Source: Thermococcus sp. MV5 (GTDB lineage: Archaea > Methanobacteriota_B > Thermococci > Thermococcales > Thermococcaceae). Taken from it: a stretch of 64,000 bases of DNA. Below, one piece after another: positions 29,124 through 39,052 of this stretch (within the stretch, counting starts at the first letter, position 1; the number at the start of each line of letters is the position of its first letter). Location of the stretch: NCBI RefSeq assembly GCF_012027425.1, contig NZ_SNUE01000001.1, forward strand, positions 186,001-250,000, given 5' to 3'. The notes beneath the pieces were generated by a model. The model saw nothing but the letters and a program-made list of their open reading frames with translations. It was not told where the DNA came from and did no database searches. A program made the translations under genes and the position numbers.

Positions 29124-29576
29124 TTAGTACTTCTTAAGTTCAGGTATTATTTCTTCAAGTTCCTTCTTAAGCTCTGTGGCAGCCTTATCAAGGAAACTTC
29201 TTCCCCTTGGTGTGACTACTCTGCCCTCTCCGGGGATCTTTGTGATGAATCCAGCGGCCTCAAGCTGTTGAAGTGCCTTTCTAACGATACTTCCACTTCC
29301 TTTGTAAAAGTGTTCTGGTGCATGGCCTCTGTTCTTTCTTCCACCATACCATGTCCTTAATCTTTCAATGCCTACTGGTCCATCCACATAAACTTTTCTC
29401 AAAACTGAGGCTACTCTGTAATACCACCAATCGTCTTGTTCTGGTATCCTCTCCTTGTGTCTACCAGTCTTAACGAATAATGCCCATTCAGGTGGCTTTA
29501 TTTCAGGTATTTCCTTTAACTTCTGAGCTACCCTCTCAACGAGTAAATCACCAGGAACATCATAAACTGTCGCCAT
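29124..29576 (-). CDS. rps19e: 30S ribosomal protein S19e
   Basis: Small-subunit ribosomal protein found in archaea and eukaryotes, needed for subunit maturation. The 150-residue sequence has the winged-helix signature: [26 protein letters not shown] split around residues 29-55, [28 protein letters not shown], and [16 protein letters not shown]. The ATG lies three bases after the TGA of the CRM gene, with GGGAGGGAA upstream, so the two are translationally coupled. Confidence 0.96.
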   Translation of the reverse strand: MATVYDVPGDLLVERVAQKLKEIPEIKPPEWALFVKTGRHKERIPEQDDWWYYRVASVLRKVYVDGPVGIERLRTWYGGRKNRGHAPEHFYKGSGSIVRKALQQLEAAGFITKIPGEGRVVTPRGRSFLDKAATELKKELEEIIPELKKY

Positions 29577-29579
29577 TCT

Positions 29580-29996
29580 TCATTCCCTCCCTTTTTTGAA
29601 CTTCTTCCTAAATTGAGCGATATCGAGTTTGATCTTCTTAACGGGTTTTTCTTCCCGTCTCTCCTTCGAGACTTCCTTAAGCTTAAGCTTCTTTAAATAT
29701 TTTTCCCATCCCTCTCTGGGACGAAACAATATAAACCTTTTGCCCCTAACGTCGATGAGCTCACTATCTGTAAGCTCCGCAACCTTTTCAGCTATGCCTC
29801 TTCTATCCATTTCTGTAGAGATGAGTGCGCCTTTCTTTATTTCTACCTTTAATATACCATCTTTTTTTAACTGAACGTTAATCTCGTTGATTACACTGTC
29901 ATCTAAACCTTTTTTTCCAACCCATGCTTTTGGTTCAATATCATAATATTTGGCCCGTATGGCTCTTCTCACCTTTCCAGGTAAACGTTTCTCCAT
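29580..29996 (-). CDS. YhbY/CRM-domain RNA-binding protein
   Basis: A 138-residue protein with an N-terminal CRM (YhbY) domain (about 1-95): PGKVRRAIRAKYYDIEPKAWVGKKGLDDSVINEIN, which includes the conserved VGKKGL loop comparable to the GxxG of KH-like folds, and a lysine-rich C-terminal tail. Bacterial YhbY binds pre-50S particles, so a ribosome assembly role is likely. Start ATG 29996 follows GAGGTGAGAG; the in-frame ATG at 30005 overlaps that site. It heads the CRM-S19e pair. Confidence 0.87.
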   Translation of the reverse strand: MEKRLPGKVRRAIRAKYYDIEPKAWVGKKGLDDSVINEINVQLKKDGILKVEIKKGALISTEMDRRGIAEKVAELTDSELIDVRGKRFILFRPREGWEKYLKKLKLKEVSKERREEKPVKKIKLDIAQFRKKFKKGRE

Positions 29997-30142
29997 CTCT
30001 CTCACCTCTCTCCAAAGTCTCGCCCACTTTTGGACGCGAAGGTTTTTGGAAGAAGGGCTTTTTAAATCTTGCCTAACTGCTACACACGTTTGAGTAAAAA
30101 TCCTTATTAAGTTTTAGTCCTTATTGGGGAGTGGTGATTGCA

Positions 30143-30643
30143 ATGAAAGTACTGTTTTTAACAGCAGATACGTTTGAAGATCTGGAACTTCTTTATCCAC
30201 TCCACAGGATGAAGGAAGAAGGGCATGAGGTTTATATTGCAAGCAACAAAGAGGGTGCAATAACCGGAAAGCATGGCTATTCTGTGAAAGTTGACATGGT
30301 TTTTGATGAAGTCGATCCCGATGAGTTCGATGCTCTTGTCCTACCAGGAGGGAGAGCACCAGAGATCGTGAGAATATATCCCAAAGCGGTGGAAATATCC
30401 AAAAAGATGTTTGAGGACGGTAAACCCGTAGCTAGTATCTGCCATGGGGCTCAAGTCCTAATATCTGCTGGAGTGCTCAAAGGAAGAAAAGGTACATGTA
30501 TAGTCACAATAAAAGACGATCTCATCAACGCCGGAGCAGAATACATTGATAAAGAAGTAGTCGTCGATGGCAATTGGGTAAGTTCAAGGCATCCTGGTGA
30601 TCTCTACGCATGGATGAGGGAATTCGTGAAGCTTTTGAAATAA
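30143..30643 (+). CDS. pfpI: PfpI/DJ-1 family intracellular protease or deglycase
   Basis: Cytosolic hydrolase of 166 residues, the same length as Pyrococcus PfpI (protease I). The catalytic Cys100-His101 lies in the nucleophile elbow VASICHGAQVL, and Glu12 is in the N-terminal TFEDLELL. The family forms hexamers; protease activity is reported for PfpI, and deglycase or glyoxalase activity for relatives. GTG 30131 is in frame but forms part of GGGGAGTGGTG; ATG 30143 is preferred. Confidence 0.93.
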   Translation: MKVLFLTADTFEDLELLYPLHRMKEEGHEVYIASNKEGAITGKHGYSVKVDMVFDEVDPDEFDALVLPGGRAPEIVRIYPKAVEISKKMFEDGKPVASICHGAQVLISAGVLKGRKGTCIVTIKDDLINAGAEYIDKEVVVDGNWVSSRHPGDLYAWMREFVKLLK

Positions 30644-31043
30644 ACCCCTTCCCTTTTTTAAGATCAAATCTGCTGTAGGGAAAACATGAATCTAGCCATT
30701 TTTCGATGGGTTTTAAAAAAGAACTGCAATTAATAAAATCCAATTTAAAGTTCGAATTTTTCATAGCCACTCTTCTAAGACCTCTATAAACGTTGATAAA
30801 CTCTTTAAAACAGTATTTGCCTGCCAAACCGGCAGAAAAATCCGAGAAGTGAGAGATTTTTGAACAAACAAAAACCAAACAAAACAATTTCATCAAAAAA
30901 GCTTAAATATGGGTTTTTCATTAATTAAAAACATGGGGACAAAATAAAAACATCAAAGGGAACTCATGAAACTTTGTGAAGTCTCTCAGTTTCACATCTT
31001 CCCTAAAATATTTAAACGTGGAAATACTCCGTGGTGATTGAAT
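30644..31043. other. 400-bp AT-rich gap, no supported gene
   Basis: Between pfpI and the DUF257 gene. It holds a short CTGCC-aaacc-GGCAG hairpin near 30815-30835 and, for the DUF257 gene, the box ATATTTAAAC near 31008 with GGTGAT before its start. The minus strand stays open for about 84 codons (30896 downward) with an odd Cys/Phe-rich translation, but that frame continues deep into antisense of pfpI and is not called a gene. A TATA-like ATTTAAG near 30902 on the minus strand leaves room for a small RNA. Confidence 0.4.
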
Positions 31044-31754
31044 ATGACAAAAGAGTTTGAACTTTCGTTGTGGAACTATATGAAAGACATTAAGTGGGGA
31101 GAATATATTGTGATAAAACATACATCCAGTGATCCTACACATCTTTTGTTTTATATGTTAATAAAACAACTACAAGAAGACAACACGCCAGTCATAATTG
31201 TAGATGTTCTTGATAAGCTCCATCTTTTTAAGACACACCTAATGACTGCGGGAATAGAGACAAGTATTGTAAATGACATTCCAGTGATAAAACTTGGAGG
31301 TATAAAACATACCGGAAACATTATGAGTCTAATCGAAAGGGTTGATATCTCACAAGATATCCCTATATGGACAAGACACTATCGTGAAGCTCTTCACAGA
31401 GTAGAAGAAAGATTCAGCAATTACATCAAGATAATGGTTGGTGTCGATGCTCTGCTTCAACTCTATGAAGAAAATATCTGGGATCTTAATATTCTAATGC
31501 TTTCTGGATTTGCCAATATGATAGGAGACAAGAGAAGTAAAGGATTCATATTCCTAAACCATTCAACACTCAAACCTACAACTATCTTAAAACTTGAGGA
31601 GATCTTCACAAGAATTCTAAGCGTAGGATTGGAAAAAAATACGCTAACTCTTAGTATTGAGAAATCCATAAACTTCAGCGAGTACAAAAAAGAAATTAAA
31701 GTTAATGCTCAAGAACTTCAAGATTATTTAATAGGGTCAAGCCCTATAAAATAA
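31044..31754 (+). CDS. DUF257 family protein
   Basis: A 236-residue protein of a family largely confined to Thermococcales. The sequence has a RecA/KaiC-like alternation: an N-terminal GEYIVIKHTSSDPTHLLFYML in place of a P-loop, strand PVIIVDVLDKL, and a later YIKIMVGVDALLQL. No Walker A lysine motif is present, so ATP binding is doubtful. The family's function is unknown. TTG 31038 is in frame, but GGTGAT precedes ATG 31044. A similar protein is encoded at 58166. Confidence 0.8.
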   Translation: MTKEFELSLWNYMKDIKWGEYIVIKHTSSDPTHLLFYMLIKQLQEDNTPVIIVDVLDKLHLFKTHLMTAGIETSIVNDIPVIKLGGIKHTGNIMSLIERVDISQDIPIWTRHYREALHRVEERFSNYIKIMVGVDALLQLYEENIWDLNILMLSGFANMIGDKRSKGFIFLNHSTLKPTTILKLEEIFTRILSVGLEKNTLTLSIEKSINFSEYKKEIKVNAQELQDYLIGSSPIK

Positions 31755-31765
31755 AACTAAAAGGG

Positions 31766-34237
31766 TCAAAAGACGGCCCTATCCTTTCCTTCTATTTGTT
31801 TCACTTCAGCTTTCTTTTTAGTAAACATTTCTTCAATTCTCTTGTAGTATTCTATAGTCTCCTCACTTATACTTGGGTTTACTTTCTTCAGGGCTTCTTC
31901 AAAATCCTTCATTGAAACTTTGACACGTTTTCTGATATCACTTGCCCTTGTATTAGGGCCTATCTCTCCCTTTACTATTGCTCTTCTCATGGCGTTAAGT
32001 GCTGCCTCTCTTACCACAGCCTCGATGTCAGCCCCTGTATATCCTTCAGTTCTTTTTGCAAGCGTTTCCAAACTAACATCTTCCGCAAGGGGGACATTTC
32101 TTGTATGAACCTTGAATATCTCAAGCCTTGCCTTTTCATCCGGAGCTGGAACGAGAATCAGTCTATCAAATCTACCAGGCCTTAGTAATGCAGGATCAAG
32201 AATGTCTGGTCTGTTGGTTGCAGCTATAACCACAACACCACTATTCTCTTCAATACCATCCATCTCAGTTAACAGCTGATTAATAAGCCTATCTGTAACT
32301 CTGTTAACATCTGTACCTCTTCTTGGAGCTATAGAGTCAATTTCATCAATGAAAACTACTGTAGGAGCTGCCTGTCTGGCCTTTCTAAATATCTCTCTTA
32401 TGTTCTTTTCGCTTTCACCAACCCACTTGCTCAAAACCTCTGGACCCCTAATTCCAATAAAGTTAGCTTCACTCTCAGTCGCTACTGCCTTAGCTAAAAG
32501 AGTCTTACCAGTTCCTGGAGGCCCATAGAGCAGAATACCCTTTGGAGGGTTAATACCCATAGCTATAAATGCCTCTGGATACTTCAAGGGCCATTCTACA
32601 GCTTCCCTTAACTGTTGTTTAACATCTTCAAGACCACCAATATCCTCCCATCTAACATTTGGCACCTCAAGAAGTACCTCTCTTAGAGCAGATGGTTCAA
32701 CCATTTTTAATGCCTCATAAAAGTCTCTTCTTGTAACCTTGAGCTCTTCAAGGACTTCCTTTGGAATGCTTTCTGCTTCAAAATCTATCTTGCCCTCTTC
32801 AATAAGTCTTCTCAAAGCTGCCATTGCGGCTTCTCTTGCCAACGCTGCCAGATCAGCACCCACAAACCCATGAGTCTTCTCAGCTAACTCCTCCAAGAGG
32901 AAATCAATTAAACGATGCCTTATTTCCTCGTACAACTTCTCATCAATGTTTTTAAGAAGTCCTTTAATATCTTCTTCGTTATCTGGGATTTCTTCTATTT
33001 TCATAAGGGCCCTTTCTACAAGTCCCTTGAACCGTTCGTAACTCTTAAGCTCTACCAAAGCCCTCTTAACATGTTCTTTTCTGAAGTCAGGTTCAATAGG
33101 CATGCCTCTTGTGTGAATTTGAAGTATTTCTTTTCTCCCCTGCTTGTCAGGAACACCAACCTCAATCTCCCTATCAAACCTACCTGGTCTCCTCAAAGCA
33201 GGATCAACTGCGTCAGGCCTGTTAGTGGCACCTATGACTATTATCTTTCCTCTGCTCTTTAGCCCATCCATCAAAGTAAGTAACTGAGCAACAACCCTTT
33301 TCTCAACCTCCCCGCTGACTTCTTCTCTTTTCGGAGCGATTGCATCAATCTCATCAATAAAAATTATGCTCGGAGCATTTTCTTCAGCCTCTTTAAAGAC
33401 ATCTCTAAGTCTTTCCTCGCTCTCTCCATAATATTTGCTCATGATTTCTGGCCCATTAATGGCTATGAAGTGAGCATTAGCCTCATTAGCAACAGCCTTA
33501 GCCAAAAGAGTCTTACCAGTTCCTGGAGGTCCATACAACAAAACACCCTTCGGCGGTTCAATCCCAAGCTTCTCAAACACTTCTGGATGCTTTAAGGGGA
33601 GCTCAATCATTTCTCTAATCTTTTGTATCACGTCTTTAAGACCACCAATGTCCTCATAAGTAACATCTGGAACTGAAATACCCTTACTAGGTTTAGTTAG
33701 AACTTGAATTTTTGTATTCTCTGTGATTATTGTGGGAATTTTTGGAAATGTTTCTGCAACTGTTAATGTAATTTCCCCCCATCTTCTTTCATATCCAAAA
33801 AATGTTGGAATTGTTACTGGAACATATAACCTAATCATATCTCCCTGAATTACAGGTCTGTTTAGTAGTTCTCTAGAAGATACAAGAATTTCCTCTAGTT
33901 CTTTTGCTACCTTCTCTGGAATCTCACTAGTGGGAGCAAACTTTACAACTTTTGCAGGTTTCACATCGGCTTTTTTAACTTTAACGTATTCGCCTGTACT
34001 CACACCGGCATTCTTTCTAGTAATACCATCCATTCTGATAATACCCACGCCCTCATCTTCTATAGATAATGGTAAAACCTTAGCAACCGTAGTTCTAGTT
34101 CCTGTTATCTCTACAATATCACCAGGAGATAAACCCAATTTCCTCATTGCACTCCTATCAATCCTAACTATCCCTCTACCAACATCCCTCTGATAAGCGG
34201 AAGCTACTTTAAGTTTAATCTCATTCCTATCGCTCAT
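31766..34237 (-). CDS. Cdc48/p97-type AAA+ ATPase
   Basis: Hexameric unfoldase of 823 residues that feeds proteins to the proteasome and remodels complexes. N-terminal double-psi barrel (about 1-185), D1 with Walker A GPPGTGKT at 236-243 and Walker [13 protein letters not shown], then D2 with a second Walker A at 572-579 and [13 protein letters not shown] charged insertion (about 380-455) in the D1 lid is typical of Thermococcales. The ATG follows GAGGTGATATAA. In P. furiosus the neighbouring AAA+ ATPase and hsp20 genes are both targets of the heat-shock regulator Phr; here hsp20 lies directly upstream on the same strand. Confidence 0.95.
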   Translation of the reverse strand: MSDRNEIKLKVASAYQRDVGRGIVRIDRSAMRKLGLSPGDIVEITGTRTTVAKVLPLSIEDEGVGIIRMDGITRKNAGVSTGEYVKVKKADVKPAKVVKFAPTSEIPEKVAKELEEILVSSRELLNRPVIQGDMIRLYVPVTIPTFFGYERRWGEITLTVAETFPKIPTIITENTKIQVLTKPSKGISVPDVTYEDIGGLKDVIQKIREMIELPLKHPEVFEKLGIEPPKGVLLYGPPGTGKTLLAKAVANEANAHFIAINGPEIMSKYYGESEERLRDVFKEAEENAPSIIFIDEIDAIAPKREEVSGEVEKRVVAQLLTLMDGLKSRGKIIVIGATNRPDAVDPALRRPGRFDREIEVGVPDKQGRKEILQIHTRGMPIEPDFRKEHVKRALVELKSYERFKGLVERALMKIEEIPDNEEDIKGLLKNIDEKLYEEIRHRLIDFLLEELAEKTHGFVGADLAALAREAAMAALRRLIEEGKIDFEAESIPKEVLEELKVTRRDFYEALKMVEPSALREVLLEVPNVRWEDIGGLEDVKQQLREAVEWPLKYPEAFIAMGINPPKGILLYGPPGTGKTLLAKAVATESEANFIGIRGPEVLSKWVGESEKNIREIFRKARQAAPTVVFIDEIDSIAPRRGTDVNRVTDRLINQLLTEMDGIEENSGVVVIAATNRPDILDPALLRPGRFDRLILVPAPDEKARLEIFKVHTRNVPLAEDVSLETLAKRTEGYTGADIEAVVREAALNAMRRAIVKGEIGPNTRASDIRKRVKVSMKDFEEALKKVNPSISEETIEYYKRIEEMFTKKKAEVKQIEGKDRAVF

Positions 34238-34337
34238 TTATATCACCTCTTTTTTAGTTATTAAATGACCGTGAATCTAGCATTATTTAATTATTTAATC
34301 AAATAAAAAATAATGAAATTAAAAAATCAATGAAATA

Positions 34338-34847
34338 TCACTCTATCTTAACTTCAAAACCACCCCTCTCCTCTTTCTTGGTTGGATATTTTTTAGGAAC
34401 CCTTACCTCAAGGACACCATTGTTATATTTAGCCTTTGCCTTTTCTGCTACAACTTCTTCGGGAAGTCTGATAACTCTCCTATAACCACTGTAATACCTT
34501 TCAACTCTCACTGCACCTTCTTTTTCAAGTTCATGCTCTCTCTTCACCTGAGCCTCGATATAAACGGCGTCACTAGTCACTCTGACTTTAATGTCCTCCT
34601 TTCTCACTCCTGGCAATTCAGCTGTGATTATGAATTCTTCACCCGTGTCAAAGATATCTACAAAGGGCTCTCTCCAAACTCCTTCGCTTTTTATCTCAAA
34701 TTCTCCTCTTGGCTCGCTAAACCTCCTGTAACTCCATAGTCTGGGCCCCCTGAATATGTCCTCAAACATTGCATCAATCTCTTCTTGTATTTCTCTCATT
34801 ATATCGAAGGGGTCCCAGAAGTCTCTCCTCCACCATCTTCTAGCCAC
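34338..34847 (-). CDS. hsp20: Small heat shock protein (Hsp20/alpha-crystallin)
   Basis: ATP-independent holdase. The alpha-crystallin domain spans about residues 57-150 (WREPFVDIFDTGEEFIITAE, then YNNGVLEVRVPKK with the I/V-x-V-type beta strand), with an N-terminal WDPFDIMREIQEEIDAMF helix and a short tail. GTG 34847 gives 169 residues beginning like P. furiosus Hsp20 and leaves GGGGGTGA as the ribosome binding site; ATG 34853 is too close to that site. A Phr-like operator sits between TATA box and start, so heat induction is expected. Confidence 0.93.
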   Translation of the reverse strand: MARRWWRRDFWDPFDIMREIQEEIDAMFEDIFRGPRLWSYRRFSEPRGEFEIKSEGVWREPFVDIFDTGEEFIITAELPGVRKEDIKVRVTSDAVYIEAQVKREHELEKEGAVRVERYYSGYRRVIRLPEEVVAEKAKAKYNNGVLEVRVPKKYPTKKEERGGFEVKIE

Positions 34848-34867
34848 CTTCATCACCCCCTTACATC

Positions 34868-34892
34868 TTTTGGTTACCGATAGTTATTAAAA
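34868..34892. promoter_or_regulatory. Phr-like heat-shock operator upstream of hsp20
   Basis: A 25-bp imperfect palindrome: TTTTGGTTACC, four bases, GTTATTAAAA. The outer TTTT/AAAA and the inner GTNA/TNAC positions match symmetrically, like sites bound by Phr of Pyrococcus. It lies directly downstream of the hsp20 TATA box (TTTATAAG on the minus strand, 34902-34909), at the expected transcription start, so bound repressor would block RNA polymerase recruitment. Confidence 0.65.
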
Positions 34893-34954
34893 TATTAACC
34901 CCTTATAAATTTTTCGATTTTAGTATACTCAAGTAAGATTAAATTACCGCAAGA

Positions 34955-34962
34955 TTTATAAA
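34955..34962 (+). promoter_or_regulatory. TATA box of tRNA-Phe
   Basis: TTTATAAA with an adenine-rich BRE (CGCAAGA) about 30 bp before the tRNA 5' end. Confidence 0.75.
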
Positions 34963-34991
34963 GCGGATTAGACCTTCTATAGTTTGGACAT

Positions 34992-35068
34992 GGGGCGGTA
35001 GCTCAGCCTGGGAGAGCGCCGGACTGAAGATCCGGGTGTCGGGGGTTCAAATCCCCCTCGCCCCACCA
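34992..35068 (+). tRNA. tRNA-Phe (GAA)
   Basis: Cloverleaf with acceptor GGGGCGG/TCGCCCC (one G-T pair at 7-66), D arm with AGCTCAGCCTGGGAGAGC, anticodon stem CCGGA/TCCGG with loop CTGAAGA (anticodon GAA), T arm GGGGG-TTCAAAT-CCCCC, discriminator A and encoded CCA. G37 next to the anticodon is the site of wyosine modification, in which Taw3 (4813) acts. No intron. Confidence 0.96.
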
Positions 35069-35137
35069 CGTTTTTCCTGTTCTATGGAAACATAAAAGTT
35101 TAAAAGCCACTCTCCATAGTGATTTCCGGTGATGATA

Positions 35138-35395
35138 ATGAAAGGGATTGTGCTAAGCTACATGAGAAGTAAAGAACACCTACACAAGAACCACATGATT
35201 ATCAAACCACTTGGAATTGAGAGCAAAGAGCAAGCAGCAGCATTGATTGGCAAGAAAGTCTTCTGGAAGAGTCCCAGTGGAAAACTCCTTGTGGGCAAAA
35301 TTACCAGAACCCATGGAGTTAGAGGAGAAGTAAAAGTAAGGTTTGAGAGGCCATTACCAGGGCAAGCCCTTGGAGACTACGTTGAAATAAAATGA
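35138..35395 (+). CDS. rpl35ae: 50S ribosomal protein L35Ae
   Basis: Large-subunit protein of 85 residues shared with eukaryotes. It has a small beta-barrel with [23 protein letters not shown] and the C-terminal signature [18 protein letters not shown]. Codons 35129-35137 (GTG ATG ATA) overlap the ribosome binding site GGTGATGATA, so ATG 35138 ([14 protein letters not shown]) is preferred and matches the family's usual N-terminus. Followed closely by trm1. Confidence 0.93.
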   Translation: MKGIVLSYMRSKEHLHKNHMIIKPLGIESKEQAAALIGKKVFWKSPSGKLLVGKITRTHGVRGEVKVRFERPLPGQALGDYVEIK

Positions 35396-35426
35396 TCTTT
35401 CTTTCCTTCTTTTTGGAGGTAACTTG

Positions 35427-36566
35427 ATGAAACTTGTTAATATTAAAGAAGGAAGAGCAGAAATTTTTATACCTAAAGCCGAGCGTATTTATGATGCCCC
35501 TGTTTTTTATAATCCTGCCATGAGATTAAATAGAGATTTAAGTGTCCTTGTTTTACAAGTTTTAAATCCCAAAACAGTCCTAGATGCCCTCTCAGCCACG
35601 GGAATTAGAGGAATAAGGTACGCCTTGGAAACTAACGCAGAAGAGGTATGGCTTAATGATATAAATCCTGAGGCCTTTAAGCTCATTATTAGAAACCTAA
35701 AGATTAATTTTGGAGAAAAACTCACCTTAGATGACAAAATGACAATAATAAAAGGGGAAAAAGAAATAATTGCTACTAATAAAGATGCGAATCTCTTGAT
35801 GGCTGAAAAATTCAGATATTTCAACTTTGTGGATCTTGACCCATTTGGTTCTCCAATGGAGTTTCTTGATTCAGCACTGAGAAGCGTTAAACGAAAAGGA
35901 GTTCTAGCAGTTACCGCTACAGACACTGCTCCTCTCTGCGGAGCCCATCCAAAAGCATGTCTCAGAAAGTATAACTCAAAACCTCTAAGAGGCGAGCTCT
36001 GCCATGAAAGCGGCTTGAGAATTCTGATAGGGGCTATCGTTAGATATGCTGTAAAATACGACCTCGGAGTCCATGTTCTCTTTGCCTATTACAAAGATCA
36101 CTACTTCAGAGCATTTTTACAACTTAAAGATGGTGCAAAAGAAGGTGACAAATCCCTCAAAGATATGGGATATGTATATTTTGAACCCAAAACAGGAAGG
36201 TTCGAAATTGAAAGGAATTTTCTTCCAAGTAGGAAAGGGGCCTTTGGACCCTTATGGCTTGGCCCTCTCAAAGAACAACAGTTCATAGAAAAAATGATAG
36301 AAAAAGCTGAAAAAGCCGAATTACCCCAGAACAACAAGCTTCTCAAATTCCTGAATATTATCAAAGACGAGCTCAATATTCCGTTTTTTTATGATTTTCA
36401 CGCTCTCGCAAGACGAAACTCTCTTGAAGTAAGAAAGCTCTCAGATGTGTGCAATATACTCCAGAAGAAGGGATACAGGAGTAGTCGGACACATTTCTCT
36501 CCAACTGCAATAAAAGCGGATGCACCTTTTGAAATAGTTTTAGAAACATTAAAACTCCTCCAGTGA
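35427..36566 (+). CDS. trm1: tRNA (guanine(26)-N(2))-dimethyltransferase Trm1
   Basis: Methylates G26 of tRNAs to m2G and m2,2G using S-adenosylmethionine. The 379-residue enzyme has the Rossmann SAM loop [18 protein letters not shown] near residue 52, the catalytic [15 protein letters not shown] motif, and a C-terminal domain with cysteines ([12 protein letters not shown]). GGAGGT lies six bases before ATG 35427; the TTG at 35424 is not needed. The stop directly abuts the convergent MATE gene. Confidence 0.94.
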   Translation: MKLVNIKEGRAEIFIPKAERIYDAPVFYNPAMRLNRDLSVLVLQVLNPKTVLDALSATGIRGIRYALETNAEEVWLNDINPEAFKLIIRNLKINFGEKLTLDDKMTIIKGEKEIIATNKDANLLMAEKFRYFNFVDLDPFGSPMEFLDSALRSVKRKGVLAVTATDTAPLCGAHPKACLRKYNSKPLRGELCHESGLRILIGAIVRYAVKYDLGVHVLFAYYKDHYFRAFLQLKDGAKEGDKSLKDMGYVYFEPKTGRFEIERNFLPSRKGAFGPLWLGPLKEQQFIEKMIEKAEKAELPQNNKLLKFLNIIKDELNIPFFYDFHALARRNSLEVRKLSDVCNILQKKGYRSSRTHFSPTAIKADAPFEIVLETLKLLQ

Positions 36567-37931
36567 TTAAACCTTTATATATTTCCAACTACCTCGTTTA
36601 AATATCCACCAGAAAAAGATTGCTGTTGTGAATGTTTCTAACGTCATGGCAAACCATGCTGCAATAACCCCCATCCCTTTGATGTGGATAATCCAAAATG
36701 AGACCCCAAACCCAAGGATATATGATGGGATTATTCTGAAAAAGAGCTTACTTATTGCCGTTACATACATTGGACTTTTTGTATCTCCAGCTCCTCTAAG
36801 AGAACCACTTAGAACGAATGTCCATCCAAGAGGTATCTCACTTATCCCAACGATTATGAGATATATACTGGCCAACCTTAAAACTTCTGCATAGTGAGGG
36901 TCGCTTCTTGTAACAAATGGCATCACGAGATATTTGGGGAATACCACCAAAATTATTGCCATAACACCCATAAACACTGAAACCATTTTAAGGGCTTCAT
37001 AAACAACTCTTTCTGCTTTTTCAGGGTCTCCCTCTCCAAGACTTTGGCCAACTAAAGCTGAGGCAGCAACATTAAAACCAAAGGCCGGCATATAAGCTAT
37101 ACTCTCCACTCTCAAGCCCACTTGATGAGCTGCTAATGCTATAGTACCAAAACGGGTTACTATACTTATGTAGAGAAAGTTATAGAAGCTGAAAATAATT
37201 CTCTCAACTGTAGCAGGAATTCCAATTCTGAGGATCCTTTTTATGGTTTCCCAATCAAGGTTGAATGCAGGCTTGAATTTTAAAACCAAGGAACCCCTAA
37301 GGAAAAGAATTAACCCCACAATAAAGGCAAGCAAAATTGAGAGGCCTGAGGCTAATGCAGCACCTACCACTTCAAGCCTTGGTAACCCAAACTTCCCAAA
37401 GATTAGACCATAATTCAAGAAAACATTAGCCCCATTAGTTAATAAGCTTAATTTCATTGGCGTCTTTGTGTCCCCAGCCCCTCTAAGGGCACTAAAAGCT
37501 GCAAATGCCATGAAATTAATTGGGTAAAAAATGAAAAATGTTCTTATGTACGAATAGCCAAGTTTTATGACATCTTCACTTGCCCCCATTATTTTAAGGG
37601 CATCATCTCCAAAGAAAACTCCAAAGAGCATTACCGGAATACTCATGAAAAAGGCTAGATATATACTCTGTTCAAGCACTTTTTCGGCCATATCAAAATC
37701 TTTCGCCCCTACAAACCTTGCAACTAAGGCCAGAGTTCCAGTAGAAATAGCAAACATTAGAGGCATCATAAACCAAGAAAATTGACCTCCAAGACCCACA
37801 CTTGCTATGGCTAAAGACCCTAGTTGTCCTACCATTATCATATCCACTAGGTTGACAAGAGTTTGTCCAATGTTGGCCAGAATGGCAGGCCACGCAAGAG
37901 CCCACAATCTTCTTCTTAATTCACCATCCAT
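36567..37931 (-). CDS. MATE-family multidrug efflux protein
   Basis: Twelve-helix Na+- or H+-coupled exporter of the cytoplasmic membrane, 454 residues, close to the length of the crystallised Pyrococcus MATE. Family signatures are AWPAILANIGQTLVNLVDMIMVGQLG in helix 1 (written here only as AWPAILANIGQTL and VDMIMVGQLG) and LRGAGDTKTPM and LRGAGDTKSPM, the two symmetric repeats at the ends of each six-helix half. The aspartate in helix 1 (VDMIMVG) is the likely coupling residue. ATG 37931 follows GAGTGAGAT. Substrate unknown. Confidence 0.92.
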   Translation of the reverse strand: MDGELRRRLWALAWPAILANIGQTLVNLVDMIMVGQLGSLAIASVGLGGQFSWFMMPLMFAISTGTLALVARFVGAKDFDMAEKVLEQSIYLAFFMSIPVMLFGVFFGDDALKIMGASEDVIKLGYSYIRTFFIFYPINFMAFAAFSALRGAGDTKTPMKLSLLTNGANVFLNYGLIFGKFGLPRLEVVGAALASGLSILLAFIVGLILFLRGSLVLKFKPAFNLDWETIKRILRIGIPATVERIIFSFYNFLYISIVTRFGTIALAAHQVGLRVESIAYMPAFGFNVAASALVGQSLGEGDPEKAERVVYEALKMVSVFMGVMAIILVVFPKYLVMPFVTRSDPHYAEVLRLASIYLIIVGISEIPLGWTFVLSGSLRGAGDTKSPMYVTAISKLFFRIIPSYILGFGVSFWIIHIKGMGVIAAWFAMTLETFTTAIFFWWIFKRGSWKYIKV

Positions 37932-37991
37932 GGATCTCACTCAGATTGTTGTCTTAACGATCAGAGGCAAAATATAAAAGGATCTAAAAGG

Positions 37992-38999
37992 TTAAAAATC
38001 TTTTGGCAAAAGAAGAGGATCTAAATTAAACACCTTGAGTCCAAATAGTTCTAACGCGGATTCAACCTGCTCCTTACTCAGCCTGTAATCATAAACAAAT
38101 CCTTCAAAACCATTTCTTATCTGCTCTTGTTTAAACCCAAAAACCATTTTCATTAAATGTATGGCCTCTTCTTTTCGTTGTTTAAGGCTTTTAGTATTCT
38201 TTTTATAGTAATCCATGAATTTGGAGAAAATTTCTTTGTTAATCTTAAAGAACTCATAATTAACTCCCAAAGCACAACAAGGATAAAGACCAAACAGTTC
38301 GACATATCTATAGACTTTAAACCCTTCTTTTTCTAAGCTACTTAAATATGGTTCCCATATACTTAAAGCATCTATCTCCCCATCCAAAAATGAGTTTACG
38401 ATCTCTTCAGGTTTTTTGAAATAGACTACTTTAACTTTATCTATAAGTCCATGCTTTTCCAAAAAGAGCTTCAGCATTGTCTCCATTGTAGAGAGTTCTG
38501 AAGAACCGATCTTTATACCTTCCTTTAAATCCCCCTTTAAGACAACTCCACTTCCTCCAAACCCACAACCACCAGCAATTATTAGGTTTTTGGTAAGAAG
38601 GCCAAAAAGAACCTGTGTAATAAGAGGAGAACACGCCAAATCAACTTTTCCCAAGGCCAATGCATTCGTTAGCTCAATAGCACTGTCGTACACCAAAATT
38701 CTTACATCATAGTCTCTCTCAAGATCCTTAGCTGTTAAAATTGCATGAGGATATTCAACAGCCTTCAAAAGTCCCAGTCTAAGAACCCCCTCTACTGGAA
38801 AGGGAGCTTCTTCGATAAGCCAGATACGATAGGCTTTTTTACCAATTTCTTTCCTAATTACCTTCTTTTCTTTTTCTAAACTCTCAATAGCCTCAACAAT
38901 TGTAGATCTAGAATAATTAAGCCTATAAAGCTCGCTTTGAAGTATGCCCTCATGACCTCTTGCTGTAAGACAAGCCAAAATATCGCCTTTAGCACTCAT
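37992..38999 (-). CDS. Winged-HTH regulator fused to NMT1/ThiY-like substrate-binding domain
   Basis: A 335-residue cytosolic protein with two parts. Residues 1-65 form a winged helix (LTARGHEGILQSELYRLNYSRSTIVEAIESL split over two helices, then a KVIRKEIGKKAYRIW wing). Residues 70-335 resemble periplasmic binding proteins of the NMT1/THI5 or ABC type: LRLGLLKAVEYPHAILTA, LGKVDLACSP, IAGGCGFGGSGVVLKGDLKEG, and DALSIWEPYLSSLE. There is no signal peptide or lipobox, so the binding domain serves as an intracellular sensor. Likely a one-component regulator; the ligand could be a pyrimidine (thiamine precursor) or another small anion. A MATE gene lies downstream, 60 bp away on the same strand. Confidence 0.78.
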   Translation of the reverse strand: MSAKGDILACLTARGHEGILQSELYRLNYSRSTIVEAIESLEKEKKVIRKEIGKKAYRIWLIEEAPFPVEGVLRLGLLKAVEYPHAILTAKDLERDYDVRILVYDSAIELTNALALGKVDLACSPLITQVLFGLLTKNLIIAGGCGFGGSGVVLKGDLKEGIKIGSSELSTMETMLKLFLEKHGLIDKVKVVYFKKPEEIVNSFLDGEIDALSIWEPYLSSLEKEGFKVYRYVELFGLYPCCALGVNYEFFKINKEIFSKFMDYYKKNTKSLKQRKEEAIHLMKMVFGFKQEQIRNGFEGFVYDYRLSKEQVESALELFGLKVFNLDPLLLPKDF

Positions 39000-39052
39000 G
39001 AAAGTACCTTAAGAATTCATGTTTTTATAATTTTTGAAAATAGTGAAAAGAG

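Noticed and set aside
30525-30896. Minus-strand 123-codon frame opposite pfpI and in the gap beyond
   Set aside because: A third of it is antisense to pfpI, the translation is oddly rich in Cys and Phe, and no family is recognised. Kept only as a note on the gap.
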